From: Ursus arctos
Lineage: Eukaryota; Chordata; Mammalia; Carnivora; Ursidae
Direction: 5' to 3'
Assembly (NCBI RefSeq): GCF_023065955.2
Contig: NW_026622952.1
Location: forward strand, 29,808,313 to 29,872,312
Length of the DNA stretch: 64,000 nucleotides
This document shows, piece after piece, positions 48,804 to 60,427 of this stretch. The position numbers and the translations under genes were made by a program. Position 1 is the first letter of the stretch. Every line of letters starts with the position of its first letter. Below the pieces are notes generated by a model. It ran no database searches. It had not been told where the DNA came from and saw only the letters and a list, made by a program, of their open reading frames with translations.

Positions 48804-49189
48804 GACTGTTATTTCTTATCCTTCTCCAATATTTTTTTTTCCCAAGATTGAGTTCTTTTAATGATAGGTAATAAGAGAGAAATCATGAAAACATTGAAAT
48901 GGACTACAGTGGAACGGTCTTAATAAAAATAAAAAGATTTTACATAAAATCAAAGTATCTACAGCATAAAGAGTTTAGAAAGAAGTAGAATAGACAAATG
49001 ACAAAATATTATAGTACTGTTACATACACACGCACACACAGGTGTTACAAATTGATAGACTTCATAATCCCTTTTTCTGGTCTAATTTTATACAGATGAG
49101 TTTTCCCCTTTAATATCCATTCACTTATCCATCTATGCTTATTCTTATTTGGCCTCCTAAATATTTCTCCATAATTCCCTTTTTCATCC
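48804..49189. other. Unassigned AT-rich sequence
   Basis: Contains a short CA run near 49025-49041. Nothing else is supported. Confidence 0.45.
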
Positions 49190-49800
49190 CTTCTGCAACT
49201 GTAAATCCTTACCAAGTACCTACTGTATTCAGACATGGTGCTAAGTGAGGGGGAAATGCCGTGTGCATGGTTCCTGATCTTAAAAAAACTACAGTATGGT
49301 ATAATGGGTGTTTCGTCGGAGAAATACAAGGGGTGTAACAGAGGGTTCTTACATAGCCTATGGTTTCTATGGTTTCAGTGAAGCACTCCCTAAGGAAAGT
49401 GGGGCTGACAGGGCGTTTTTTGGGCAAAGGGTCTTTTCAGTGAGGATGGAAATGGCCTAAGAATGGGGACTAGTATGTGTTTACTGCCTGAGGAAAAAAC
49501 ATAACTGGGTACTGTCAAAACCTGGCCGGTGCTATGGAGCAGAAGGGGAGTGAGAGGTCCCAGGAGATAGAGTGGGAGTGGCAGAGCCGCTGGAGAAGGG
49601 AACGGGTAAGGATTTGTCCTAATAGCACAGGGAAGCCATCAAAGGGTTTTAAGCCCAGGATTGACATAATCTGATTTGTACTTTTAAAAGGGGTGCTGTT
49701 GTGAGGAGAATACAGAGGAGACATGAGGATGAGACAGGATAAGCTGCGTGAACAGAAGTCAGTTAAGAAGCTACCACAGGTGAGGGATAAGTGACCTGGA
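49190..49800 (+). repeat. Ancient mammalian interspersed repeat, family uncertain
   Basis: AGTACCTACTGTATTCAGAC, then GGAAGCCATCAAAGGGTTTT, AGCCCAGGATTGACATAATC and a GATTTGTACTTTTAAAAGG segment occur in the order of a common old mammalian repeat. Three minus-strand frames (69-94 codons) overlap it and are not genes. Confidence 0.55.
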
Positions 49801-51924
49801 TGGATGTGATTCTATACATACCCATACGTAGAGACATAATATACATGTAAATACATAGAAAATGTTTATATTTGTATATTCGGTTAATTTTGAGTACCCA
49901 TAGAACAGTTAAAAATGGCCATAGATTAAACACCATTTTCCCGAAAATGTCAATATTAGTTTTTGCAATTAATCTAACAGTGTAGATCAGAAATACTGTC
50001 CTTTGATCTCATGAGTTTCAAGATGCTCATTCAGGTTCATAGATTAGAGAGAAGATGGAATTCCTATTTTTAGTTAAGAGACCATGATTAGCTCTATTTC
50101 TAAGTGTCTTGGGTGTTTGCTGAAATGTCAACAAGGGTTGCCCGTTTCACTAATAGAAAGGACACGACATTTCTTGCAGGGAGTGTAAACCAGTGTAGTA
50201 TGCTGTGTGGAATCTTTAGTGATGTGGAAACCATCTGTCACTGTGTCAAGACCTCTGGTGTCAGTGTAGAAACATGCACATTGTGAATTTACAGATGGAA
50301 GAATTGACCACAGAACCTTCCTCAGTGCCTCGTGACCGAGGAGAACCTGAACTGTTAAAGGAGTTGTGGAGAAGACCATAAATGCTGGGCTCATTATGTA
50401 AATTAGCAGTCTTTAAATAACTCTATTTTGAGATGAGGGTAGTTGACACAAAAGAGGAGATACCAAAATTGAATATATTGTTGAAAAAGTGCTATGCCTC
50501 TGGTTAGATGAAGGGAAAGAAATGGAAAATAATTACTAATTTGGGAAAAATATCACAAAGGTGTTTGAATGTACTATGTTACTATAGAAAAACAGCAAAA
50601 CTATTGTAGTCCAGTCTGAATTATTAATCTATAATCTGTATATAATAATACTAAATTGAGTAAAAGTGTTGGTATTATGGTTACCATTCTTTTTCTGGCA
50701 GGACCAATGGAGGAAACAATATGCATGTCCACAGTTTGGTGGTGACCCACATCAATCAGTGATGGGTATAAAGCATCCACAGAATGACTCGTGAAGCCTG
50801 TGTGGAGATCCTTAAGTTATTCTCTCCATCCAGGGAGACATTGGTAGCCAGATACCATTTGATGTTTATCTTACATCTAATAATCTACATTTTGGAATGT
50901 CCTCAGAACTAGTTGAGCTAAAATATATATTATCTATATAACTTTATTTTCTGTCAACTGTATATCTACTTTATATAAAATGTTCTATGAATATTTAGAA
51001 GTTCCAACTACTCCAAAAAAGAGTACAATTTGAAATTAGCTTGATCCATTTTTGCCTTTATTTAGTGTGCTGACGTGAGTCATTTTCAGAATTCTGTGCC
51101 TCCACTGCATCTCCCTGCAAGCAAGTTGGGTTCAAAGTTCAATGGCTGGCTAGACTCCTAGATCCTGTGTTTTTCCTGACCCCACCGTAAAGACATGTTG
51201 ACCTGCCCCTGGCTCTCATGTAGCTTTTCCACACCTTACTGCTCACCTCCCTTTTCATGGAGCCAATTTTGACTTTAGGTTACTTTTTTTTTTTTTTTTA
51301 AGGAACCTGATTTTCTTGGTTCAGATATTTCAACATTAAATATTTCTATTCTGAATGCTCACCTTAGAGTCTAATTCCTTGAATTGGTCATGTTGCCATG
51401 GTCTAAATGCCATCCGTGAATCAACTTCCCAAGTATTAGCACCTTTGATATCAGTTCTGTGGTATAATAACTTTAAAACTGGCATCTCTCCATGTGACCT
51501 GACTTCCAGCTATAAGGTTGTTAGATTCCATCAATTAAGAACCTACTTTGCGATATTTGCAAATTTTCAAGTTCCAACAATTTGAATGCTTCTAGATATT
51601 CCCATTTCCTGCCACTAGCTAGTAAGCAATGTTATCTGCTGTGAGTGAAAGCAAAAGGTGTCCATCCAGGTACAACTCACAGAAAACTCTATGATTCTAG
51701 CTTTACGTTGTATGTGGTGATGACCAGGGCCAGGTGTTGTGGTTGCAACCTGGTGGGGCCATGATCTATCTGGTTTCCAAATACCTAAAGCAAAAATCCT
51801 TGTTGGAATGTATTTGCAGGTTTTGTTTGTAGGGTTTGTGCATTAAACTGTTGAAACTTTGGAATTGTTGCTGTAGCATAACTTTGCAAATGTTCATGGA
51901 AAAGAATATTACATGTTCTTACAC
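49801..51924. other. Unassigned non-coding sequence
   Basis: No gene or confident repeat. Opposing frames of 60 and 88 codons at 50.1-50.4 kb overlap one another. Confidence 0.43.
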
Positions 51925-52085
51925 AGCCCATATTGAAGGGGGTGGGAGAAATTTGGGGAGGCGATGGAGATGTTCGTGGCCTTCATGGTAGGGATGGTTT
52001 CACAGGTGTATGTATATGGACTCCGGATTCATCAGGTTATACACACTAAGTATGTCAGTCATATCTTAAAGTGGTTTAAGGAATG
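51925..52085 (+). mobile_element. L1 3' UTR end fragment, sense
   Basis: GGTGGGAGAAATTTGGGGAG, GATGGAGATGTTCGTGGCC, GGTTTCACAGGTGTATGTAT and TTATACACACTAAGTATGTC follow a plus-strand L1 3' end. Diverged and short. Confidence 0.55.
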
Positions 52086-52121
52086 GGAAATTTCCATTGT
52101 GTCTCTAGATTGTGTACTGTT

Positions 52122-52185
52122 GAAGGAAAACACTGAAGGATGAGTAGTAGCTTAGAAGGAAAACACTGAAGGATGTAGTAGCTTA
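52122..52185. repeat. 33/31-bp tandem duplication
   Basis: Copy one (52122-52154) and copy two (52155-52185) both start GAAGGAAAACACTGAAGGAT and end TAGTAGCTTA. They differ only by a two-base gap. Confidence 0.93.
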
Positions 52186-52339
52186 ATAAGTGAACTAAGA
52201 GGGAGGTGGATTCCAAGAAGAAGAAACAACAAACTTTAAGACCATTACAGCAAAGAGTATGGTGTTTTAGAGATGAATTATTTCAGAATTATTCTCTCCT
52301 CTACTTTCCCATTGTGATCTACATCTCTAGCATGGCTCT

Positions 52340-52480
52340 TTCCATCTAGAGTTAATTTTGTGTATATCTACTTTCTTACTAAATTATGAATTCCTTATGA
52401 GTAAGGACATTTTTAAAATTTTGTACATTATCTAACTTACTATCTTGTATAAAACAGCTGTCTAATAAGCTCTTCTAAAT
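52340..52480 (+). mobile_element. L2 3'-terminal fragment
   Basis: ATTATGAATTCCTTATGAGT and AAGGACATTTTTAAAATTTT followed by CAGCTGTCTAATAAGCTC follow the L2 3' end layout. Confidence 0.5.
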
Positions 52481-52720
52481 TTTGGTTATCTAGAGTTAAA
52501 GGATTTATCAATTTTATTTCCCCTGAATATTTCACTCCTTTATTTTAGACGATCCTCAGTCAGATACATACTTCTGGGGGGCAGGGAGGTCTAACTCCAA
52601 GAAAGGCACACAAGACTGTCATGTGCCTTGTGTGAACAAAGTGACTTCAAGCCATATTTTTCTAAAAAGACACATTTGGATTTTTGAGTAATTATAAACA
52701 TTGGTTTAAAATATCCTTAA

Positions 52721-52924
52721 AGTCCTTAAAAATGCTTATAACATTAACAGCTCCCTGTGATATGCATAAATACACACATTAGTAAAATATCACAGGTTAG
52801 AGTCCTTAAAAATGCTTAAAGCGTAACTGTTCACACAGCCGTACGCATAAATACACACATTAGGAAAATATCACAGGATACAATTGTTAAAAACTGCTTA
52901 TACCATTAACAGGTCTTACTGTGA
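52721..52924. repeat. 80-bp minisatellite, about 2.5 copies
   Basis: Copy one (52721-52800) and copy two (52801-52881) share AGTCCTTAAAAATGCTTA, GCATAAATACACACATTAG and AAAATATCACAGG. A partial third copy (52882-52924) keeps the ACTGCTTATACCATTAACAG part. Copies differ in the centre, so the array is older than the 33-bp duplications. It has no recognised transposon source. Confidence 0.9.
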
Positions 52925-53934
52925 AGTGCAGGTAATAACAAAATTATCTAATCAGTTTTCATGCCCAAGTCCTAGGCTTTGCCACAAATAATGTTGCAAT
53001 CCGCGGCAGTAGACGTATTCGGAGAATTCGGTGGTGCCATATATGCTTCTACTCTTTTCTTCCAGTTAAACTAGACCTCTTCTGACCTGAAAGCAATCTA
53101 AACTACATATATATTTTTGCTACAAATTTCTTTGATCCTAGAACATTCTATCTTTCTTGCCTCCATAGTCTGTTTCTTGAATCCCTTAATGGTTCTAAAG
53201 GACTTACATTTATTTTTCATTAAAAAGGTTTTCTCTTTATTCTTGGAGGTTCTTCTACTACAGAATGGAAATGGATATTTGTGTAAATACCCCTGTTGTT
53301 TATTTTGGCAAAGAGGGACTTGTGGGTGATTCTCTTTATCCTGGGCATGTGAGAGCTGGCAAACCAGGAACTGAAATTTATTAAATCTTGAATTGATGTG
53401 CACAGGCTTTTAAAACTCAAGATAGACTAAGAGGATTATATTTGGACAGTCCTCAGGGCTCTAGAACTAGCCATCAAATTGCAAAGACCTCGATAGCGAA
53501 AGGAGTGTAACTTTTCCTGCATAGGAGTCCACTAGTATGTCCTCTGTTTTCAGCTGTTTTGAGATTGCCTCTAGCCAAGAATCTTTCACACTTAACGTTT
53601 CTGTGCTAATTATTTGGTATTTCTTTTAACAAAGAGTGGTGGATTTCTTCTTCCATTCCTCCTTATAATTCAAATATTTTTGTGAAGCTTATTAACAATT
53701 TGGGGTAAGTTGTAATAACATAACCTCTGTCTAGGACAAGAGGGACTAGCATATTATAATAGGGAAAGTTGGGTGTTAAGTGCCACAACCAGAGTTGGAA
53801 AACCACTGAAAATGTTTTAAATCAGTGATAGATGAAAACCAGATGACCTGTTACCAGGAAAAAGTTGTTGTGGTAAAGTCTTAGCAGAGGTCACAGAGGA
53901 AAATTTAGACAGGTTGGAGGGCTCGCTTCACCAA
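52925..53934. other. Unassigned sequence with a short CpG cluster
   Basis: Five CpG dinucleotides fall within 53001-53030 in otherwise CpG-poor DNA, including a CCGCGG. Overlapping frames on both strands at 53.1-53.4 kb show no domain. Confidence 0.45.
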
Positions 53935-54258
53935 ATAATGCTGACCCCACAGGAACCTGGCATGATGGTATTAGGAGGTGGGACCTTTGTGAGATGATTA
54001 GCTCTGCCTCATGAATGAGATCATTGCGCTTCTAAAAAATGGTCAGAGAAAGCTCCCTTGTTGTCTCTTTCATTATGTGAGGTCACAGAAGAATGATACA
54101 GTTTCTGAACAAGGAAGTTAGTTTTCACCAGATACCAAATCTAACAGCATCTCGATCTTCGGCTTCCTGGTGCCAGGACTGGGAGAAATAAATTTGTTGC
54201 TTACAAGCTACCCAGTTTCTGGTATTTTCTTACAGCAGCCTGAAAGAACCAAGACAGA
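53935..54258 (+). mobile_element. MaLR-type solo LTR (MST/MLT1-like)
   Basis: GCATGATGGTATTAGGAGGT, GGGACCTTTGTGAGATGATT, CTCATGAATGAGATCATTGC, TCATTATGTGAGGTCACAG, GGAGAAATAAATTTGTTGCT and TACAGCAGCCTGAAAGAACC match a MaLR LTR in order on the plus strand. The AATAAA-type signal falls at the expected place near 54187. Confidence 0.85.
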
Positions 54259-56411
54259 TGTCTACCATCAGTAATTTCTGATGGTTACTCACTGACTACA
54301 GAAAAAACTCGAAACTTAGCATGATTTGATCTAAGTTCAACCCTTGTGTTCACAATTTGACCCTGTGTTGTAAGATTACTGCCAATATCTGCCTTCCATT
54401 TTAGCTCTCAGGCTCTCAAAACTGCGAATTTCCAGGCACATGTGTTTTTATAAAAACTTTCTGTACATGCACTTCCTCTTGCTAGGAATGTGCTGGTTTT
54501 CACCAGGTAAACTCCCCTCCAGCCTTCTCAGATAACCAGATGGATGTTGTAATTTTTTGTGTAGATACTGTTAGACGTACAGACCCTTGAGGAAACTGAC
54601 TATGCCTTATAGAAACCCAGTATGTAACCGTTGAATAAAGTAATGAAGGAGCTAATACGCTTGTGATCACACTACTCTAGAGAAATAATCTTGATACACA
54701 TTTAAGAACATCTTTCCTCTTTGTAAGAGGTATATCAGATTTAATAGAAATACTGTTTCCTTTTCTTTAGTGGATTTGGGTCATAATTCTTCGTGTGTAC
54801 ATTTCAAAATTAAATAAGTATTGATAAGTATGGGTAGAACTGAATGACAAGTGAAAAATTTGAAATGATTAAATGATAGAATATTTTCTTTTTGGGACTT
54901 TCTGTAAAAGATCTAGTTTCAGCTGGAGTAATATTTTCATTTCTATTTCTAAATATTATTTACCTTAGCTTATAATTTTCCTTTGTGATTTCAATGTCAC
55001 ATGGAATTATAACAATGATTAGGTTTTATTAGAAATTTGGAGACCAAGCTATAAAAAAAAACTGATGATAATAGAGGATTTTCTTGAAACGTGTAATCTA
55101 GAGTTTTTTTGCAGGAGCCCTTCATGATTGAATTAGGCTGCCTTCTTAAGAGACATTATTATCATAAATATTTTTCATTATTTGTTGAGTAACCACATTT
55201 CCCATGTTTCTTGGTCACAGTCTGTTTTTATTCTGCAGAAAAGATGAGGCTTATTATTTGATTGCAGCATATTTTTTTTATAAATCGGAAACCTGCACTG
55301 TGTGACTAAAATAGGTAGCTTTTTCCATGACCTCAAAGCTCCTGTTTTGTGATCATTATGTGAATAATATCTCCCAAACACTTTTGTTATTAATATGTCC
55401 AGTGTACAAAACTTGGTTTGCGTATAGGCATAAATGTTTGTTCTTCCCTGTGTGATGCGAGTGCAGGGACCCCATGTAAGTAATAATACAGATTTCATTA
55501 TTTCCCTGGAGCCTCTGAACACAGAAGTATAACTATGTCAACCCCATGCAAACGCTAGAAATGGTGGTGGTGGTGGTTAGAGACAAACAGATGGGAGTAG
55601 GAGAGACTGAGGAGACAGGGACTTGATTCTGAGGATTCTATTAGTAAGAAGCTCATTGATTTATTCAACAGGAACCTGTTTCCTTACTGTTACTGAACCA
55701 TGAGTTCATGAATTTGGGGGTATATGCCACAAAAATAATGGTTGTACTACTGAGTTTTGCTCTCAAGAACCTTTTCAACTGGATGGCAAGCTAAAGAACT
55801 GTATCTTATGACCTCATGGACAAGGATTCAGGAATCTTCTGATATAAATACAATACAGTTAACATGATACTTTGCAGCCCAGTTTTCTTTCTTGAAGGAG
55901 CTCATTCACCATAGCAGCTATTCATGATTCTTCATAAAATAAAGATCTTTTGTATTTGGAAACTCAGATCCAGGGCATTTGAACCTCAGCATGATGGCCT
56001 TTATTTCATTTTTGTTGCCTCTACAACTGATAGAATTTGTGTCCCATCACTGTAGATTCTCATTCAGCTCTGTAGCTTGGTGAATTCAGCACTTCTCAGT
56101 CTCTGATCTGTTTGCCTTTCAACTTCTCAATTCTGACTTCTGCCAACCCTAGGATCTTTTCCTTGCATGAATTCCTGGAAAGATCATTTTCATTCTGGTT
56201 TGTTTTTTGGGTAGTTTCTAGATAATGATTTTAAACAAGAAGACTTAATTGCTTTTCCAGTTGCCTCAAGAAAAATCAGATCCAGCGTTTTGTACAATAT
56301 ACAAAATCTTTCCCATTCATGCCCCAGTCCATCATTCTAAATTTGTTTGCTTTTCTTCAGAAACATGAAATAATTTAACCATTTTCAAATATACCCTTCC
56401 CTATTTAGTGC
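54259..56411. other. Unassigned, apparently unique non-coding sequence
   Basis: No gene or confident repeat; a short (GGT)n run is near 55563. The 114-codon minus-strand frame at 55178-55522 has no recognised domain. Confidence 0.43.
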
Positions 56412-57421
56412 AGTCAATTCTCATTATGGTAATTTTCTGTAAGTTGATGTGAGTACTGACTTAGCAAATACTGTACCATTTGTTCCTAGGGGAAGTACAG
56501 GGTTGGGCTCCTGCAAGCCCATGGTCACACTATTTTTAACTGATTAATATGTACCTTGTTTTACATGTTTCTGTTTGAAGACATCTTATGTAATATGTGG
56601 TTGATTCATTAACATTGAATTCAGAAGCAACAACACCAAAACACATGCCTGAGCAAAGTTTATCTAATAATGTATTCTTTCTGTAACACAATCAGTCTTG
56701 TTGTGCTTAGAAAGACCAGACAGCCCTTTAGCACTGTGTTTGGGAGTAATTTTAAATGGGGAAAATCGCCAACAAAAATCACAAAAGTGAGAAACGCACA
56801 CTACAAATGTCACTAGAAAAAGGCCACTTGTGAACAATATGAAAACTGAAACAAGAAGGCAGAGTGTCACCTTGTTTGACCTCTACTGGTGTTGGTTTGA
56901 AAGCTCAGGAGCTTCCCAGGTGTAATTTGAAACTGTCCTCCCAACTCAGAGGGCAGCGGGGGACAGGAGAAAGAGGACACTGCAGGTTGTTAGGTGGGTT
57001 TAATAAGAAAGGGAACTTAACATATGATGCTTGTTTTGGGTGGTAGCATGATATGTTGATCCCCCCTCACCCCCATTAAGTCTTCAGTCTTAATACCACA
57101 TCGCTATTGCAAGGCTGGGTCTTTGGGGCAGCCTCTGGGAGTGGGGAAAGGCTAGTGGAACCCATATTCCAAGGACAGCAGAGGGGATGAACAGTCTCTG
57201 ATTGTCAGGGTCCAGCTCATGGGTCAACTGGTGGCCATGTTCTCTCCATGACCTCCCCCAACAGCTAGGAATGAATGTGTCTAGCAACACAAATGTTTTA
57301 CCACTCTGCACGTCTCTGAATGACTGTTAAAGCACCACAAGTACTGATTTTGGGGTTTCAAATAAATTTCTACAAGTTGGTGCATTTACAAAATACCACA
57401 TCCACTAATGAGAATTGACTA
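56412..57421. mobile_element. Tigger/pogo-type DNA transposon remnant with a nested LTR
   Basis: The ends are inverted repeats: CAGTCAATTCTCATTAT at 56412 and its complement form TAATGAGAATTGACT near 57405-57419. Interior text such as GTTCCTAGGGGAAGTACAGG, TGATTCATTAACATTGAATT, ATGCCTGAGCAAAGTTTATC, AAGGCAGAGTGTCACCTTGT and TGATTTTGGGGTTTCAAATA follows a Tigger-family element. The transposase is not intact. The element resumes after the inserted LTR at about 57264. Confidence 0.82.
56890..57263 (+). mobile_element. Solo LTR, copy 1, inserted in the Tigger element
   Basis: Begins TGTTGG and ends CCAACA, the short inverted TG...CA ends of an LTR. Tigger sequence stops just before it (CTGG) and resumes just after it with a similar CTAGG, consistent with a 4-5 bp duplication. 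It shares long blocks with 60428-60837, such as GCAGCCTCTGGGAG and AACTTAACATATGATGC-type text. It may belong to an ERVL LTR group (LTR33-like), which is not certain. Confidence 0.68.
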
Positions 57422-58010
57422 TACTTCTAAGTGAGGTATAAGCAGAAAGTTGGAGATGGACTGAAAAAGATGGTATTTTGGCAGAAATTTTAGATTTCTT
57501 ACACTTCAGAGTATTCAAACATTCTTACCGCAGGGTAAAAGATATCGGCCAACATACACTGAATTCTTATGTAACCAGGTTCTGTACCAACTACTTCATG
57601 TGTGTAAGTTCATTTAAGCCTAACCCTAATCATGAGTTGTAGAAGAAAAGTCACATCTTACTGGATTATGCAGTATGTGTACAGGGAAGAGCAAATAATT
57701 TGCTAGCCAAGCAGGTGCCATAAAGGTGAGCTGAAGTAGAATGTGTGACCCCAGTAGGATCACCAGGATCCTCCCCATCAGAGCAGATTGAATCAGAACC
57801 TCCGTGTGTATCAAGAGCAAACAGTTACAAAGGACCTGTCAACAAAACTACACATAGTCTCACATTTTAAACTCAAGAATTATGAGTAGACCCTTGAATA
57901 TGACAAAAGCATTACCTTCTTTGCAAAAGAATTGCCTGCTGTGAGCTTTTAAGAAAGGATTGCCCCCAAGAAGTCTACATTATATACATGCTAAATATCA
58001 ACTTGTGAGA

Positions 58011-58200
58011 GGGGTGCCTGGGTGGCACAGCGGTTAAGCGTCTGCCTTCGGCTTAGGGCGTGATCCCGGTGTTATGGGATCGAGCCCCACATCAGGCTCC
58101 TCTGCTATGAGCCTGCTTCTTCCTCTCCCACTCCCCCTGCTTGTGTTCCCTCTCTCGCTGGCTGTCTCTATCTCTGTCGAATAAATAAATAAAATCTTTA
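58011..58200 (+). mobile_element. Carnivore tRNA-derived SINE (SINEC, bear/seal-type), sense
   Basis: GGGGTGCCTGGGTGGCACAG, CGGTTAAGCGTCTGCCTTCG, a CCCACTCCCCCTGCTTGTG body and an AAATAAATAAAATCTTTA tail. A target duplication is not clear. Confidence 0.95.
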
Positions 58201-59439
58201 ACTTATTTTCTCAGAAGTTGATATATTTTTTTTAATCTTTTGTAGGATTTTTTTTTTTTGTCTCCATTTTTCTGCATGTGGTATAACAGCCTTTTCCACT
58301 GTGTGGGAATGGGTGAAATGTGAGGCATTCATCTACATGAAACAAAATGAATATAAAACTTTTATCTTGATTATATCTTGACTAGAATTTTTCTAAGAAA
58401 TGTTAAGTGCAGGCCTGGCCTTGTATCCTTCACCCAGGATTCCAGGAAAATTAAAAAATTGCATGGATTACCAATGCTTTTAAAGTATAACCTTTTAAAG
58501 ATAACTCCAAGTAGAGTATTTTTTTAAGAAATGTATTTTATTTTTTCAAAGTAGAATGTTTTTTATATATTAACTAGATGTAGTTAGGTAATCAAGAACA
58601 TTTCATCTAGAAACTCACTTTTTTTTTTTAACTTCTATAGTATAGGGCTAACTTTCTTTTGACCTCAGAGGTGTAATAGTTTCATATCTTAAAACTCCCA
58701 CTCAGATCGTACTTTTATTTCCAATGCTGTATTTTATCTTCACACCATTGCTACTTCCCTTAACGAGAGTCCTTATACTCTTGACATGATTTTATCAGGT
58801 GCGCTGTTGTAAACCACCTTATTCCATTAACAAGTCTATGAAAATAGGGGCGAGGAGGGCAATTCTCTTAATTAGCGAGTTTCTTTTGTACCACAATATA
58901 ATGGGACTACCTTGAAAGCAAAATTAACAGCTCTAAGTAGGTTACCTATAAAATGCTTAGAAAAAAGAGGGAAAGAATGAAATAATACAAAGTGAGTGGG
59001 CATCCTCCTCAAAGGAAGGTTCCTGTATGTCTATCACTTGCAGTGAAGCTCTCCCAGTGTACCCAAATATTTTATCCAGTACAGCAAATAGAGGTGAGGT
59101 CTTAGATGAAAAAAAAAAAAAAATCCACCCATGACCCATTCCACAACTTTTATTTCATCCCTTAGTCTCGTATGTTTTCCCCACCTTTTTCCTACCCTGC
59201 ATTTTGCATGTTACTTCACTTCCTATGCTTTCTCTGCCATTCTCTGCAGAACAGGTTTCCGAAAAGAAACCTTACAATTGTTAACTGTGGTTAACAAGGT
59301 TAGTCCTCCCAATTCTTAATTCCACTTCATTCAATTGATTTGGTGTTTTGTTTATTTTACCTTCCCCCCCCCAATCACAAAACTATCTTCTTTAGTAACT
59401 ATTAAACAAAACAAACCCCTGATCTCAGTATACATGCAA
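58201..59439. other. Unassigned AT-rich non-coding sequence
   Basis: Several homopolymer runs (poly-T near 58250, poly-A near 59110, poly-C near 59365). No gene or named repeat. Confidence 0.45.
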
Positions 59440-59720
59440 ATTCTAACAGTTGATTCACTCATTCATTTACCAGTAAATATTTAAGGAATGCCTACAATGC
59501 TTCAGAAACTGCTAAGTTCCAACTGGGTACTAGTAAGGAGATAAAAAACAGGTGTGTCCTGTCTAGGGGAGGACACATACCTAAGAAGACAATCACACAA
59601 AGAAGTGTATCATTACAAACTGTGATGACTGCCCTGAAGGTTATATAGGCCTATAAATCCCAGGGAGAAGCCCTGGGGGTCAGGAATGGTTTCCTTGAGG
59701 AGGTAACACGTGAAATCTAA
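59440..59720 (+). repeat. Ancient mammalian interspersed repeat, same group as 49190-49800
   Basis: CTCATTCATTTACCAGTAAA, AGGAATGCCTACAATGCTTC, CTAAGTTCCAACTGGGTAC and AATGGTTTCCTTGAGGAGG follow the common old repeat text beginning with an ATTTATTGAGCACC-like start. The 111-codon frame at 59710-60045 begins in it. Confidence 0.5.
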
Positions 59721-60240
59721 ACACAGGCAGGGGATGTGGTGTCTAGCTGCATATCATAAAAGAAATACATTAAAAGACCCACAAAAGGAATGGGTGAGAA
59801 CGTCTGAGGAAGTGAGAGATGACCGGGAGGTTGAAGGGAATCTGACGGAAGATGGAGCTGATGGAGTTGAGGCATCCCCAGGCTACTTGCACGTCCGAGC
59901 CCCAGCCTTGGCCTTAAATGCCCTCCTGCAATGCAAAGCCATAGAGCTGCAAGACCTGTGGATGGAGGGAGTGAATGGCAAAGACCACAGCTGCCCTTTG
60001 AGAGTCTACTGTAATGAAAACCACCTGATTTTTTTAGAAAATTAGTAAATATAAAAATTACAAGTGATAGGATTTTAAGAATAAGCTCTTTTTTTTTTTG
60101 TTTTTGATCTCATGAATACATCCATCCCATCTTTTGATTTTGATCATTTGGTTCTTAAACATTATTTGCTGTCATTTTTGAACTGTGTTGTTTGATGAGT
60201 TTCACATATAGTTGAAATAATTGAAGCAGATTGTATCCAG
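59721..60240. other. Unassigned sequence
   Basis: The first 330 bases are less AT-rich and hold a 111-codon frame with no recognised domain. The remainder is AT-rich. Confidence 0.4.
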
Positions 60241-60329
60241 TATAGGGTAAGTCATAATTATCTGATATAGAAGAATTTTTTTTTATAGGGTAAGTCACAA
60301 TTATCTGATATAGAAGAATTTTTTTTTTT
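60241..60329. repeat. 43-bp tandem duplication
   Basis: Copies at 60241-60283 and 60284-60329 both read TATAGGGTAAGTCA then AATTATCTGATATAGAAG and a poly-T. They differ by one base and by the poly-T length. Confidence 0.94.
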
Positions 60330-60427
60330 ACCTGAAATTATTTCTTCATTACGGATCATATAACAATTTCCCAAGAGGTTTGTGAGTCACAAGTTAGGAC
60401 ATCACTGTCGTAGTGCATCACGTGGTG

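Noticed and set aside
55178..55522. 114-codon minus-strand frame
   Set aside because: No recognised domain and no exon structure; lies in unassigned AT-rich sequence.
2458..58200. tRNA genes at the SINE heads
   Set aside because: The tRNA-like heads with Pol III box-like segments belong to retrotransposed SINEs with A-rich tails and target duplications; none is a free-standing tRNA.
59710..60045. 111-codon plus-strand frame with charged residues, protein-like composition
   Set aside because: It begins inside an ancient interspersed repeat, has no recognised family, and shows no splice or promoter context. The closest call of the rejected frames.
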